DNA from: Halanaerobium praevalens DSM 2228
GTDB lineage: Bacteria > Bacillota > Halanaerobiia > Halanaerobiales > Halanaerobiaceae
NCBI RefSeq assembly: GCF_000165465.1
Contig: NC_017455.1
Location: 186,001 to 250,000, forward strand
DNA length: 64,000 bases
Reading direction: 5' to 3'
The notes beneath the pieces were generated by a model. The model had not been told where the DNA came from. It saw only the letters and a program-made list of their open reading frames with translations, and did not search any database. Both the position numbers and the translations under genes were made by a program. Below, one piece after another: positions 51,986 through 61,506 of the stretch. The first letter of the stretch is position 1; the number at the start of each line of letters is the position of its first letter.

Positions 51986-52924
51986 TTGTTTGCTTATATA
52001 GTAAAAAGAATACTGTGGTTAATTCCAGTTGTAATTGGAGTCTCTTTAATCTTGTTTGGGATCATGCAGCTTGTGCCAGGTAATCCAGCAGCAATTATGT
52101 TAGGAACAAATGCAACTCCAGCAGCAATTCAAGCTTTAAATGAAAAATTTGGTTTTAATGAACCATTTCATGTTCGTTATTTTCTAATGCTTAAAAACTT
52201 TTTGACAGGTGAGCTTGATTCTATTTATTATGGTGATAAGGTAATGAATATTGTCAGCAGTCGGCTGACAGCTACAATTGAGTTAGGTTTATTTTCTCTG
52301 ATTATTGCTGTTTTAATAGCAATTCCAACTGGAGTAATAGCAGCTGTTAAAAAGAATTCACTTTTTGATTTATTTAGTATGTTTATTGCAACAATTGGTA
52401 TTTCTGTACCTGCTTTTTTTACAGGGATTATTTTTATATATTTATTTTCTGTTTATTTTAAGATACTACCGTCCTCTGGTTATGGTGGTAGATTTTGGAC
52501 TGTAGAGGGCTTTCGACATTTAATTTTGCCTGCTTTTTCTTTAAGTACAGTTATGATAGCTTCGACTAGTCGTTTAACTAGATCATCGATGCTTGATATT
52601 ATGAAAGAAGATTATTTAGTTACTGCCCGCTCTAAAGGAGTTAAAGAAAAAATAATTATTTTAAAACATGCTTTTCGTAATGCTTTAATTCCGATCATTA
52701 CTAATATTGGTAATCAATTAGCAATGATGTTTGGAGGAGCAGTTTTAATTGAATCAGTTTTTGCTTGGCCTGGAGTTGGTAGATTAGCAGTTAAAGCGGT
52801 TGAATTTAGAGATCAACCACTAGTTTTTGGATCAATTTTAGTTTTATCAATGCTTTATGTTTTAGTGAATTTATTAGTAGATATTATTTATGTCTTTATT
52901 AATCCTCGGATTAGCTATAAATAG
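51986..52924 (+). CDS. Peptide ABC permease (DppB family)
   Basis: A 312-residue permease with the DppB start FAYIVKRILWLIPVVIGVS and the PGNPA segment. The EAA-type coupling loop is in LVTARSKGVKEKIIILKHAF. TTG 51986 is chosen because AAAGAGG lies eight bases before it; a GTG at 51977 overlaps that site. Confidence 0.93.
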   Translation: MFAYIVKRILWLIPVVIGVSLILFGIMQLVPGNPAAIMLGTNATPAAIQALNEKFGFNEPFHVRYFLMLKNFLTGELDSIYYGDKVMNIVSSRLTATIELGLFSLIIAVLIAIPTGVIAAVKKNSLFDLFSMFIATIGISVPAFFTGIIFIYLFSVYFKILPSSGYGGRFWTVEGFRHLILPAFSLSTVMIASTSRLTRSSMLDIMKEDYLVTARSKGVKEKIIILKHAFRNALIPIITNIGNQLAMMFGGAVLIESVFAWPGVGRLAVKAVEFRDQPLVFGSILVLSMLYVLVNLLVDIIYVFINPRISYK

Positions 52925-52946
52925 CAGTGGAATGAGGTGTTAGGAT

Positions 52947-53978
52947 TTGAAAAAGAAAATAGTTTTATTTATATTGTTAATGATTCAATTATATATTAAT
53001 TATCAAAACTGGATTGTACAGTCTAAAATTTGGGGAAATTTAGAGTATCAGTTAGCAACAATTTTTTCAATAATTATGATTTTTAGTCTTTTATTATTGC
53101 TATTTAAAAGTGAGCTTTTATTTAATTTTAGCGAAAATGATTTATATGCAAAAATGGTCAAAGAGTTTAATAAAAGTTATGGGGGAAAAATTGCACTTAT
53201 AATTTTAGCTCTGATTTTTTATACTGCTTTTATGGCACCGTTTATTGCTCCTTATTCTCCGACGGCAATTGATTATAGTAATATGACATATTCGGCTCCA
53301 TCTGCAGAACACTGGTTTGGTACAGATGATTTTGGTCGTGATATGTTTTCAAGAGTTCTCTATGGGGCCAGAGTTGCTCTAGGAGTTGGTTTTGCTGCTG
53401 TTTTAGTGAATGCGAGTTTAGGTGTTAGCCTTGGGTTGCTAGCTGGCTATTATGGTGGGAAAATAGATATGATTATTATGCGCCTAGTTGAAATTTGGAA
53501 TTCAATTCCTTTTATTCTTTTAGCCTTAGCAATTATTTCTGCTTTGGGTAAAGGTATTTTTAATATTATAATTGCAGTTGGAGTGACTGGTTTAATTAAT
53601 TTTTCCCGTTTAACTCGTTCTATAGTTTTACAGATTAAGGAAAAAGAATATGTAACAGCAGCCAAAGCTTTAGGTGCAAGTGATTTAAGAATTTTATATA
53701 AACATATTTTACCAAATTCTATTTCATCTTTGATAGTTTTAGCAACTCTCCGAATTGGAATTTCTATTTTAGTTGTAGCTGGTTTGAGTTTCTTAGGTCT
53801 AGGAATTCAACCACCAACAGCTGCTTGGGGAACAATGTTAAATAGAGGTCAAGAATATTTAACCAAAGCTCCTTGGATGTCTATTTTCCCCGGCTTAGCT
53901 ATTATTATTACAGTTTTAAGTTTTAATCTTTTAGGAGATGCTTTAAGAGATGCTCTTGATCCTAGACAATTAGATTAA
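52947..53978 (+). CDS. Peptide ABC permease (DppC family)
   Basis: A 343-residue permease with HWFGTDDFGRDMFSRVLYGA and the coupling loop EYVTAAKALGASDLRILYKH. The N-terminus carries about 75 residues more than short DppC proteins, including two further membrane helices. The TTG start has GAGGTG upstream. Confidence 0.93.
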   Translation: MKKKIVLFILLMIQLYINYQNWIVQSKIWGNLEYQLATIFSIIMIFSLLLLLFKSELLFNFSENDLYAKMVKEFNKSYGGKIALIILALIFYTAFMAPFIAPYSPTAIDYSNMTYSAPSAEHWFGTDDFGRDMFSRVLYGARVALGVGFAAVLVNASLGVSLGLLAGYYGGKIDMIIMRLVEIWNSIPFILLALAIISALGKGIFNIIIAVGVTGLINFSRLTRSIVLQIKEKEYVTAAKALGASDLRILYKHILPNSISSLIVLATLRIGISILVVAGLSFLGLGIQPPTAAWGTMLNRGQEYLTKAPWMSIFPGLAIIITVLSFNLLGDALRDALDPRQLD

Positions 53979-54000
53979 ATTATTAATTAATTTAAATTTA

Positions 54001-54009
54001 TGGTATAAT
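54001..54009 (+). promoter_or_regulatory. Extended -10 promoter of the threonine aldolase gene
   Basis: TGGTATAAT is an extended -10 element, 48 bases before the ATG. No clear -35 is seen. Confidence 0.6.
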
Positions 54010-54056
54010 TTAAATTATAAAGAAGAGATTTAACTATTTAAGGAGGGGGATTAAGA

Positions 54057-55094
54057 ATGAAAATCAAGGTTGATTTAGTTAGTGACACAAGTACAAGACC
54101 TTCTGCTGATATGAGAAGGTTTATGGCTGAAGCAGAAGTTGGTGATGAACAACTTGGTGAAGACCCTAGTGTTAATCGACTCTGTCGGATGGCAGCAGAA
54201 ATGATGGGACAAGATGAAGCAATTTATTTACCCTCAGGTTTAATGGCTAATCAGATTTCTTTTGCAGTACAGACAAAGCAGGGGGATGAGATTATTATGG
54301 ATCAAACTGCTCATCCCATTCATTATGAGAGTGCTGCTCTGGCGGTAATCTCAGGTGCTTCTATTAGACCGCTTGCAGGAGATGGTGGAATTTTCACGGC
54401 TGAGCAAGTAGAAAATGCTATTCGCGATAATGATTATCATAGTCCTCAAACAAAAGTTATTTCTATCGAGCAGACAACTAATTTAGGTGGTGGGCGTATT
54501 TGGCCTCTAGCTAGAATCAAAGAAATAGCAGAAGTAGCTGTTGAGCATAAATTAAAAATGCATATGGATGGTGCTCGGATGTTAAATGCTGCAGTTGCAG
54601 CTGAGGTTAATCCCGCTGAATATGGACAATATTTTGATTCTATTTGGTTTGACTTAAGTAAGGGATTAGGAGCTCCAGTTGGCTCAGTTTTAGCTGGTTC
54701 TACAGAATTTATAGAAAAAGCACGTTTTTGGAAACAGAGATTGGGAGGAGCAATGAGGCAGGCTGGTATTATTGCTGCTGGAGGGATTTTTGCTTTAGAA
54801 CATAATGTGAGTCGCTTAGAAGAAGATCATAAACATGCTAAAATGCTGGCAGAGACCATTGCTGATCAAAAAGGTTTAGAAATTGATCCAACTACTGTTG
54901 AAACAAATATAGTACTTTTTTCTGTCCAAGATAATAAAGCTGATTTATTTGCAGATGAATTACTTAAAAAAGGAATTAGAGTTAGCAGAATGGAAGGAAA
55001 ACTAAGGGCAGTTACTCATTTAGATTTAAGTTTAGAAGATATTAGATATGCAGTAAAACATATTGAAGAGACAGCTAAGGAAGTTTTGAGCTAA
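54057..55094 (+). CDS. Low-specificity L-threonine aldolase
   Basis: A 345-residue PLP enzyme that splits L-threonine or allo-threonine into glycine and acetaldehyde. It shows VDLVSDTSTRPSADMRRFM, GDEQLGEDPSVNRL, HMDGARMLNA and the PLP Lys in DLSKGLGAPVGS. GGAGGGGG precedes the ATG. A weak hairpin with T run lies behind it at about 55106-55131. Confidence 0.95.
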   Translation: MKIKVDLVSDTSTRPSADMRRFMAEAEVGDEQLGEDPSVNRLCRMAAEMMGQDEAIYLPSGLMANQISFAVQTKQGDEIIMDQTAHPIHYESAALAVISGASIRPLAGDGGIFTAEQVENAIRDNDYHSPQTKVISIEQTTNLGGGRIWPLARIKEIAEVAVEHKLKMHMDGARMLNAAVAAEVNPAEYGQYFDSIWFDLSKGLGAPVGSVLAGSTEFIEKARFWKQRLGGAMRQAGIIAAGGIFALEHNVSRLEEDHKHAKMLAETIADQKGLEIDPTTVETNIVLFSVQDNKADLFADELLKKGIRVSRMEGKLRAVTHLDLSLEDIRYAVKHIEETAKEVLS

Positions 55095-55205
55095 ATTTAA
55101 TTTTAAAAAAACAAAGGATTTTTGTTTTTTGTCAAGAATAATTAATTAGAGTCTAATAACTAGCTAAACTTAAATTATTAAATTTAAAAGAGGAGAGTGA
55201 GTCCT

Positions 55206-55859
55206 ATGGAACAGGTGTATGAGAAAAAGCGTGAACAGCTTCTTGGTGATCTTAGTGATATGAGTGAAGTAGCAGAGGAAATGCTGCAGAAAGTTATGAG
55301 GGCAATAGCTGATTTAAACTATGATCAAGCACATAAAATAATTGAGCAAGATGATGTTTTAGATAATTATTTAATCACTATTGAAGAAGAAGTTGCACGT
55401 TTGTTAACTCTGGAAAAAAATTTAACATCTGATGCCTGGTTTAGTATTTCAGTGATCAAAATTGCTACTGATTTAGAAAGAATAGGGGATCAGGCAACTA
55501 ATATTGCAGAAATTTTATTAGAACTAAAGCACGAAGGTGGTATGAAGCCTTTAGTAATGATTCCTGAACTAGCTGATATTGTTAGAGAAATGTTAGATGT
55601 AGTTTTAGAATCATTTTCTACCAAGAATGCTGATTTAGCAGAAGCAGCCTGTCGGATGGACGAAAAAGCTGATAATCTTTATGGAGATATTTATCAAAAA
55701 GCAATTAAAATGATTAGTCAAAAAGAGGATAGGAAAGAAATTAAAAGGATAGTTCAACACATCAATTTAGCAAAATCTCTAGAAAGAGTAGGAGATCATG
55801 CAACTAATATTGGTGAGGAGACTATCTTTATTATTACTGGTAAAAGAGTTAAGTATTAA
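55206..55859 (+). CDS. phoU: PhoU-family phosphate regulator
   Basis: A 217-residue cytoplasmic all-helical protein with two PhoU repeats. Each holds the metal-binding helix, DLERIGDQATNIAE in the first and SLERVGDHATNIGE in the second. It modulates the Pst transporter and PhoR kinase, but no pst or phoR genes lie nearby, so it is an orphan here. The ATG at 55206 is chosen because GAGGAGAG lies before it; a GTG at 55197 is too close. Confidence 0.93.
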   Translation: MEQVYEKKREQLLGDLSDMSEVAEEMLQKVMRAIADLNYDQAHKIIEQDDVLDNYLITIEEEVARLLTLEKNLTSDAWFSISVIKIATDLERIGDQATNIAEILLELKHEGGMKPLVMIPELADIVREMLDVVLESFSTKNADLAEAACRMDEKADNLYGDIYQKAIKMISQKEDRKEIKRIVQHINLAKSLERVGDHATNIGEETIFIITGKRVKY

Positions 55860-55901
55860 ATAATTTTCTTTTGATTTATAAATTAAAAATTTATAATAGA
55901 T

Positions 55902-55935
55902 AAAAAGACGACCTTTTAAAAGGTCGTCTTTTTTT
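55902..55935 (+). terminator. Terminator of phoU
   Basis: AAAAAGACGACCTTTT and AAAAGGTCGTCTTTTT form a long perfect stem with a T run. The group II intron begins six bases later. Confidence 0.92.
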
Positions 55936-55940
55936 ACTTA

Positions 55941-57987
55941 GTGTGCTCCGTAAATTATTCTGATAGTAGGTGAAAGTCCTTCCTATGTTGTGGCATGTAT
56001 CATGTAGAAGTCAACAGTGACAGGGTGTTCACCGCGAGGTGGAATCTGAAGAGTCTGAGACGTGCTGTTAGTCCAAAACATAATGTGAACCAGAGGTGGC
56101 ATCTGTAGATGGCGATTCGCCTAAGTAACGGAGAAGCTCAATGCCGGCATAAAAACCATGCAATCTAGGCTGGATTTACGGGTGTGATTAGGGTTGGAAT
56201 GACAGTAAGATAGAATAATTGACCGGAGGAGTTCTGTATTTGTCTAAAAACTGAAACTAGTTTTAGTAAGTCGAGGCATAACCTGAACGGGAAAACTAAG
56301 ATAAAGCAGATACAGAGTTCAGATGGCGTCAATAGTAGCAAGGATAACTGGTCCTTAGATAGCAGGGCGACCTGCAGGAGGATAAAGCCAGTTTAGCAAA
56401 GGACAACCAGCGCAGTCGAAGTTGAAGATAATACAGGAGTGGTAAATAGATTTTAATGGTTTAAACACTGCTTAAAGCAGTGGGTCAGGCTTGTAACTGA
56501 AGGGAGAAATCTAATTCTAAAGGTGGTAGGTCAGAAACACCATAACCTCAGTAGTAATATGTCAGAGGGGGCGATTGGTGAGAACCTAAAACGTGGCTGA
56601 TAATATTATGAAGATAGGGTCTGTTTAACTGGACTGTAGAGTTAGAGACTGGTAAGTCGTGAAGTAAGGACTGGTGAAAGAGATAACTGAGAAAACGTAC
56701 TACACTCTTAAAGATAAAGTAACAAAGATTAGAAATATGAAAGCAGCCGCAAAACATGTCTTAGATAAAGGTGGTAGTGCAGGTGTTGATAGAATAGATA
56801 CAGTAGAATTCAAAGAAAACTATGCAGTTCATATGAGAGAACTATACAGAGAATTTCTAGAGGATAGGTATCAACCCAAACCAGCACTGAGAGTATTTAT
56901 CCCAAAAAGTGATGGAAGACAGCGACCACTTGGAATACCCACAGTTAAAGACAGAATAGCTCAGGCTGCAGTGAGAGGAATACTGGAGCCGATATATGAA
57001 AAAGAATTCTGTGACTGTTCTTTGGGATTTAGAAAAGGTAAATCGCAGATTGATGCAATAAACAAAATAGAAGAATACAAAGAACAGGGATACAAATGGG
57101 TATTAGATGCAGATATTAAAGGGTTTTTCGATAATATAAATCATGAGCTTTTAATAGAATTCATCAGACAAAAAGTAACAGATGGCTGGGTAATTGAAAT
57201 AATAAAATCGTGGCTGACCATGGGAGTCATGAAGGATGGAGAATATATACCCAAAGAGAAAGGAACCCCTCAGGGTGGTGTAATATCGCCACTTTTGGCA
57301 AACATCTTTCTGCATGAGTTCGATAAAATAATGGTAGAAAGAGGGTACAAGCTGGTGCGATTTGCTGATGATTTTGTTGTAATGACAAAATCAAAAAGGA
57401 AAGCTAAAAGAGCTTATGAGGTAGTTAAAGAAATTATCACAGAAAAACTCAAATTAGAACTGCATCCAGAAAAGACAGTAATAACTAACTTTGGTGAGGG
57501 TTTTGTATTTTTAGGATTTGAATTCATAGCCTGGAGATACAAAAGACCGAGAAAGAAATCACTAGAAAAATTCAAAGATAAAGTTAGAAAAGTTACTAAG
57601 AGAAATCAGCCCTGGAAAGTGGATTCAATTATAAAAAGATTAAATCCTAAAATATATGGTTGGGCTAATTATTTCGGCCATGGAAATGTGAAGAAACTTT
57701 TCTGGCGTTTAGATAAATGGATACGAATGCGGTTAAGGTCATATATGGAGAAAAAGAAAGCAGTTATGAATCAAAACAAAAGAATCCCCAATTCCTTTTT
57801 CAGGAAGAAGGGACTCGTTTCATTACTTACTAGATTGTCCTAAAGGACTAAAATATACAGCTGTGGTAACACAGTGACGAAGACTTATTCCTTGAGATGG
57901 GGCAACGACTGACGGAAAGCTGTATACGGGAGAACCGTACGTGCAGTTTGATGAGGGGTCCCAGCCGAAAGGCTGGTCCTACTCTAT
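55941..57987 (+). mobile_element. Group II intron (IIC-like) inserted behind the phoU terminator
   Basis: The 5' end GTGTG fits the group II rule GTGYG. About 730 bases of structured RNA follow, then an intron-encoded protein. Domain V is recognisable after the reading frame: AGCTGTA-TACGG-GAGAA-CCGTA-CGTGCAGTTT near 57919-57953. A domain VI hairpin (CCAGCC-GAAA-GGCTGG) precedes the end CTACTCTAT. Insertion just after a terminator stem is the habit of bacterial class C (IIC) introns. The element is complete and the reverse transcriptase frame is open, so it may be active. Confidence 0.9.
56674..57843 (+). CDS. ltrA: Group II intron reverse transcriptase/maturase
   Basis: A 389-residue intron-encoded protein. 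The reverse transcriptase domain shows RVFIPKSDGRQRPLGIPT, LDADIKGFFDNI, GTPQGGVISPLLANI and the catalytic RFADDFVV. A maturase/X domain follows (RLNPKIYGWANYFG, LDKWIRMRLRSY). No HNH endonuclease is present, as is usual for class C introns. The start is GTG with only a weak ribosome binding site, typical of intron proteins. Confidence 0.93.
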   Translation: MKEITEKTYYTLKDKVTKIRNMKAAAKHVLDKGGSAGVDRIDTVEFKENYAVHMRELYREFLEDRYQPKPALRVFIPKSDGRQRPLGIPTVKDRIAQAAVRGILEPIYEKEFCDCSLGFRKGKSQIDAINKIEEYKEQGYKWVLDADIKGFFDNINHELLIEFIRQKVTDGWVIEIIKSWLTMGVMKDGEYIPKEKGTPQGGVISPLLANIFLHEFDKIMVERGYKLVRFADDFVVMTKSKRKAKRAYEVVKEIITEKLKLELHPEKTVITNFGEGFVFLGFEFIAWRYKRPRKKSLEKFKDKVRKVTKRNQPWKVDSIIKRLNPKIYGWANYFGHGNVKKLFWRLDKWIRMRLRSYMEKKKAVMNQNKRIPNSFFRKKGLVSLLTRLS

Positions 57988-58005
57988 ATTAAAAATTATT
58001 TTTGT

Positions 58006-59529
58006 TTAATAGAAGATAGTTCCACCTGGACCAATTGGTAGATTGAAAATAAACCAGACAATTAATAAAAGAGTCCAACCAATCATAAAGGCTATTGAAT
58101 AAGGAACCATTGTTGAGATTAAAGTACCAATCCCAATATCATCGTCATATTTTTTGGCAAAAGCTATAATTATTGCAAAATAAGACATTAAGGGAGTGAT
58201 TATATTAGTAGTTGAATCTCCAATTCTATAAGCCATTTGTGTAAATTCTGGTGAATAGCCCAGCTGCATTAACATCGGCACAAAAACTGGGGCCATAATT
58301 GCCCATTTAGCTGAAGCACTGCCAATAAAGAGATTAATAAAACCAGCTACTATAATAAATGAGATAATTAAGGGTAAGCCAGTAAAATTAATTGACTGCA
58401 GAAACTCTGCTCCTCCGATAGCTAGAATTGTACCTAATTTAGACCACTTAAAATAAGCTACAAACTGACCAGCTGCAAAAGCAAGAGTAATATAGCCTCC
58501 CATACCTGCCATAGTTTCATTGAGGAATTTTGCTATATCATTACTATTTTCAATTGAGCCTGTTTTTTTACCATAAGCTAAACCAGGGACAAAGAAGAAA
58601 AGAGTAATTAGAGGTACTATACCTCCGACAAAAGGGCTGCCTCCCATAATTAAATTACCTTGATCATTTCTTAAAATTCCATTTTGAGGAACAGTTAGAA
58701 ATAAAATAACTGCTAATAGAAGTCCAAGCCAAATCAAAGCAGATTTAATTCCATTATTTTCTTCACTTGTAATTTCTTCTAATGTTTCTTCATGGTCACC
58801 TTCATATTCACCAAAACGAGGTGCTACAATTTTTTCAGTTACCCAAGTACCTATTATTGTCACTAGAAAAGTAGATGCAACCATAAAGTAATAATTAACA
58901 GTTGGAGGGATAGTATAAGCTGGATCTATTAATTGTGCTGCCTCCTGTGAAAGACCAGCTAGTAAAGGATCTACAGTCGAGATTAATAAGTTAGCACTAA
59001 AACCACCGGAGACACCAGCAAAAGCAGCTGCTAAACCAACTAGAGGATGTCGACCTTTGGCTGCAAAAATAACTGCACCTAAAGGTACTAAAACTACATA
59101 TCCAGCATCAGAAGCTATGTTTGACATAATACCAGCAAAGATCACAACAGCTGTAATATATCTATCTGGTGCACTTAAAACGGTCTTTTTTAGTACAGCT
59201 GAGATTAAACCTGATTTTTCGGCAACACCAACACCGAGCATTGCTACTAGAACTACACCTAAAGGTGCAAAACCAGTAAAATTACCAACAGCTTCAGTAA
59301 AAATTCTTCTAATTCCTGATTTGGATAATAAGTTAACTGCTCTAATTGTTTCTCCAGTACCTGGGTGGTTAACAGCTACTTCGAAGAGACTTACAAACCA
59401 AGATAGAAAAAGAACACAGACTGAAAAAATAAAGAATAAAATAACAGGATGTGGTAATTTGTTACCCGTTCTTTCAATCCGATTCAATAATCGATCTGTT
59501 AATCTTAAGTCTTTGTCATTTGTTAACAT
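58006..59529 (-). CDS. AbgT-family transporter
   Basis: A 507-residue polytopic transporter of the AbgT family (p-aminobenzoyl-glutamate uptake in E. coli; some members export sulfonamides). It shows GNKLPHPVILFFIFSVCVLF, IASDAGYVVLVPLGAVIF, GGFSANLLISTVDPLL and SASAKWAIMAPVFVPM. The long loop after helix 3 and the pore-lining Asp are kept. GGGAGG precedes the ATG. Its leader carries a 26-bp perfect palindrome. It converges with phoU, with the group II intron between them. Confidence 0.93.
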   Translation of the reverse strand: MLTNDKDLRLTDRLLNRIERTGNKLPHPVILFFIFSVCVLFLSWFVSLFEVAVNHPGTGETIRAVNLLSKSGIRRIFTEAVGNFTGFAPLGVVLVAMLGVGVAEKSGLISAVLKKTVLSAPDRYITAVVIFAGIMSNIASDAGYVVLVPLGAVIFAAKGRHPLVGLAAAFAGVSGGFSANLLISTVDPLLAGLSQEAAQLIDPAYTIPPTVNYYFMVASTFLVTIIGTWVTEKIVAPRFGEYEGDHEETLEEITSEENNGIKSALIWLGLLLAVILFLTVPQNGILRNDQGNLIMGGSPFVGGIVPLITLFFFVPGLAYGKKTGSIENSNDIAKFLNETMAGMGGYITLAFAAGQFVAYFKWSKLGTILAIGGAEFLQSINFTGLPLIISFIIVAGFINLFIGSASAKWAIMAPVFVPMLMQLGYSPEFTQMAYRIGDSTTNIITPLMSYFAIIIAFAKKYDDDIGIGTLISTMVPYSIAFMIGWTLLLIVWFIFNLPIGPGGTIFY

Positions 59530-59557
59530 ATTTTTCCTCCCTTTAATAAATTAATTA

Positions 59558-59583
59558 GTTTACTTTAATTAATTAAAGTAAAC
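59558..59583. promoter_or_regulatory. 26-bp perfect palindrome in the AbgT-type gene leader
   Basis: GTTTACTTTAATT and its exact reverse complement AATTAAAGTAAAC are joined without a loop. The site starts about 30 bases before the start codon and lies downstream of the predicted promoter, a good place for a repressor. The cognate regulator is not encoded next to it. Confidence 0.75.
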
Positions 59584-59605
59584 AAAATCTTAAAACCCAA
59601 TACAT

Positions 59606-59634
59606 AGTATACACTATATTTCTTACTTTTTCAA
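59606..59634 (-). promoter_or_regulatory. Promoter of the AbgT-type gene
   Basis: On the minus strand: TTGAAA, 17 bases, TATACT. The expected start site lies about 15 bases before the palindrome. Confidence 0.7.
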
Positions 59635-59805
59635 ATAATCAAAACTTTCAGTTTTATAGATAGAATTCCAGCTGCAGTTAAACAAATTACAATTACCTAT
59701 AATAGAAAAAATTTCTTTTTTGAGGCAGGAGAATTCAAAGTTATAACAAATTATATACTTAGAGAGAAAAGAAACACTTTTCAAAAAACTACGGAGGTGG
59801 AATTT

Positions 59806-61320
59806 GTGAAGTTCAAAAAATTATCAATTACTTTATTAACTTTAATTTTAGTTATGGTTTTATCTTTTACTATTTTAGCCAAAGAAGCTGAATTAAGGAT
59901 TTATCATGTAAATGATGTTCATTCTCGAGTTGAAGAAGATGATTATGCAGGCAGTATGGGATATGCCAAAATGGCTACTTTAATTAAAGAAGCTAGGAGA
60001 GAAAAAGAAAATGTAATGTTTTTAGATGCTGGAGATACTTTCCATGGTCAAACTATTGCTAATATTAATCAAGGTGAATCGATTAGTCATATTTTAGATT
60101 TAATGAAACTAGATGCTTTAGTTTTAGGAAATCATGATTTTAATTTTGGTCAAGCTAGATTAAATGAATTAGCTGAAATGAGTAATTTTCCTTTTTTAGC
60201 TGCTAATTTAGTTAGAGAAGATGGCAAAGAAATTCCTTATACTAAAGATTATATAATAAAAGAATATGATGGTTTTAAAGTAGGTATTTTTGGTTTAGCA
60301 ACACCCGAAACTGCTTATAAAACTCATCCAAAAAATGTTGAAGGTTTAAAATTTGCAGATCCAGTTAAAATAGCTCAAAAATCAGTTGATCAATTAAAAG
60401 ATAAAGTTGATGTTGTAATTGCTTTATCTCATTTAGGAATCAGTGAAGGTAGTGATTATACCAGTAAAATGGTTGCTGAAAATGTAGATGGGATTGATTT
60501 AATTATTGATGGACACAGTCATAATGTAGTTGAAAGTGGTCTGATGGTAAATGATACTATGATAGTTATGGCAGGTGAATATTCTAAATATTTAGGTTAT
60601 GTAGATTTAAGTTTTGCTGATGGTGAAATTACTGATTTAAAAGCTAATTTAATTCCAAGAGAAGCAACTAAAGATGTTGAAGAAGATTATATAATTTCAA
60701 CAGTTGTTGATCGAATTAATAGGGCTAATGAAGTTATTACTTCTCAGGTAGTTGGTGAAACAGCAGTTGAACTAAATGGAGCAAGAGGAAATGTTAGAAC
60801 AGGTGAAACCAATCTTGGTAATTTAATAGCTGATGCTTTAAGACACAAATTTGAAGCTGATGTAGCTTTAACTAATGGTGGTGGAATTCGTGCTTCTATA
60901 GCTAAAGGAGAAGTAACACAAGGTGATGTTATCACTGTATTACCTTTTGGTAATACTGCTATGTTAACAAAAGTTAGTGGTGCTGATCTGAAAGCTGCTT
61001 TAGAGCATGGAATTTCTGAATACCCTGCAACTGAAGGTCTTTTCCCTCAGGTTTCTGGAGTTAAATTTAGTTTTGACGGAGATGCTGAACCAGGAAATAG
61101 AATTAAAAAAGTTTGGGTAGCTGGAGAAAAATTAGATCCAAATAAGATCTATACTGTTGCCACTAATGATTTTATGAAAGCTGGTGGAGATGGCTATGAG
61201 ATGTTTGCTGAAGCACCAATTTTAAGTGAAGCTGGTGGTTTAGAAGAAATTTTAATTGAATATATGGATGCAAACTCTCCTGTTGCACCAGAAGTTGAAG
61301 GTAGAATAATGGCTGAATAA
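59806..61320 (+). CDS. Exported 5'-nucleotidase / UshA-type metallophosphoesterase
   Basis: A 504-residue exported enzyme that removes phosphate from nucleotides outside the cytoplasm. The signal peptide (about 4-26, ending ILA) has no lipobox and no C-terminal anchor is seen. The metallophosphatase domain shows YHVNDVHSR, LDAGDTFHG, LGNHDFNFG and DGHSHN. The C-terminal nucleotidase domain shows NLGNLIADALR, TNGGGIR and NDFMKAGGDGYEMF. GTG 59806 is chosen because GGAGG lies eight bases before it; the GTG at 59797 falls inside that site. Confidence 0.93.
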   Translation: MKFKKLSITLLTLILVMVLSFTILAKEAELRIYHVNDVHSRVEEDDYAGSMGYAKMATLIKEARREKENVMFLDAGDTFHGQTIANINQGESISHILDLMKLDALVLGNHDFNFGQARLNELAEMSNFPFLAANLVREDGKEIPYTKDYIIKEYDGFKVGIFGLATPETAYKTHPKNVEGLKFADPVKIAQKSVDQLKDKVDVVIALSHLGISEGSDYTSKMVAENVDGIDLIIDGHSHNVVESGLMVNDTMIVMAGEYSKYLGYVDLSFADGEITDLKANLIPREATKDVEEDYIISTVVDRINRANEVITSQVVGETAVELNGARGNVRTGETNLGNLIADALRHKFEADVALTNGGGIRASIAKGEVTQGDVITVLPFGNTAMLTKVSGADLKAALEHGISEYPATEGLFPQVSGVKFSFDGDAEPGNRIKKVWVAGEKLDPNKIYTVATNDFMKAGGDGYEMFAEAPILSEAGGLEEILIEYMDANSPVAPEVEGRIMAE

Positions 61321-61363
61321 AAACTTATTTAAAATAAAAATAAGATTTTGATTTTAAGTAATT

Positions 61364-61394
61364 CCCTCCTATTTTCAAGTAGGAGGGTTTTTTT
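61364..61394 (+). terminator. Terminator of the 5'-nucleotidase gene
   Basis: CCCTCCTA and TAGGAGGG form an 8-bp perfect stem followed by seven T. Confidence 0.9.
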
Positions 61395-61506
61395 GTTTAA
61401 TTTTGAATACTTCTAAATCCTTTACAAATAGCTGAAAATTAGATAGAATTAAATCATGAATTTTTATTTTTAAGTAATAATAAAATAAAAAAAGGAGGTA
61501 ATTATT

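Noticed and set aside
55941-56673. A separate non-coding RNA gene behind phoU
   Set aside because: The structured sequence is the 5' ribozyme part of the group II intron, with GTGTG at its start and domain V behind the reverse transcriptase.
59057-59554. 165-codon plus-strand open frame opposite the AbgT-type gene
   Set aside because: It mirrors the codon pattern of the minus-strand transporter, has no ribosome binding site and resembles no family.
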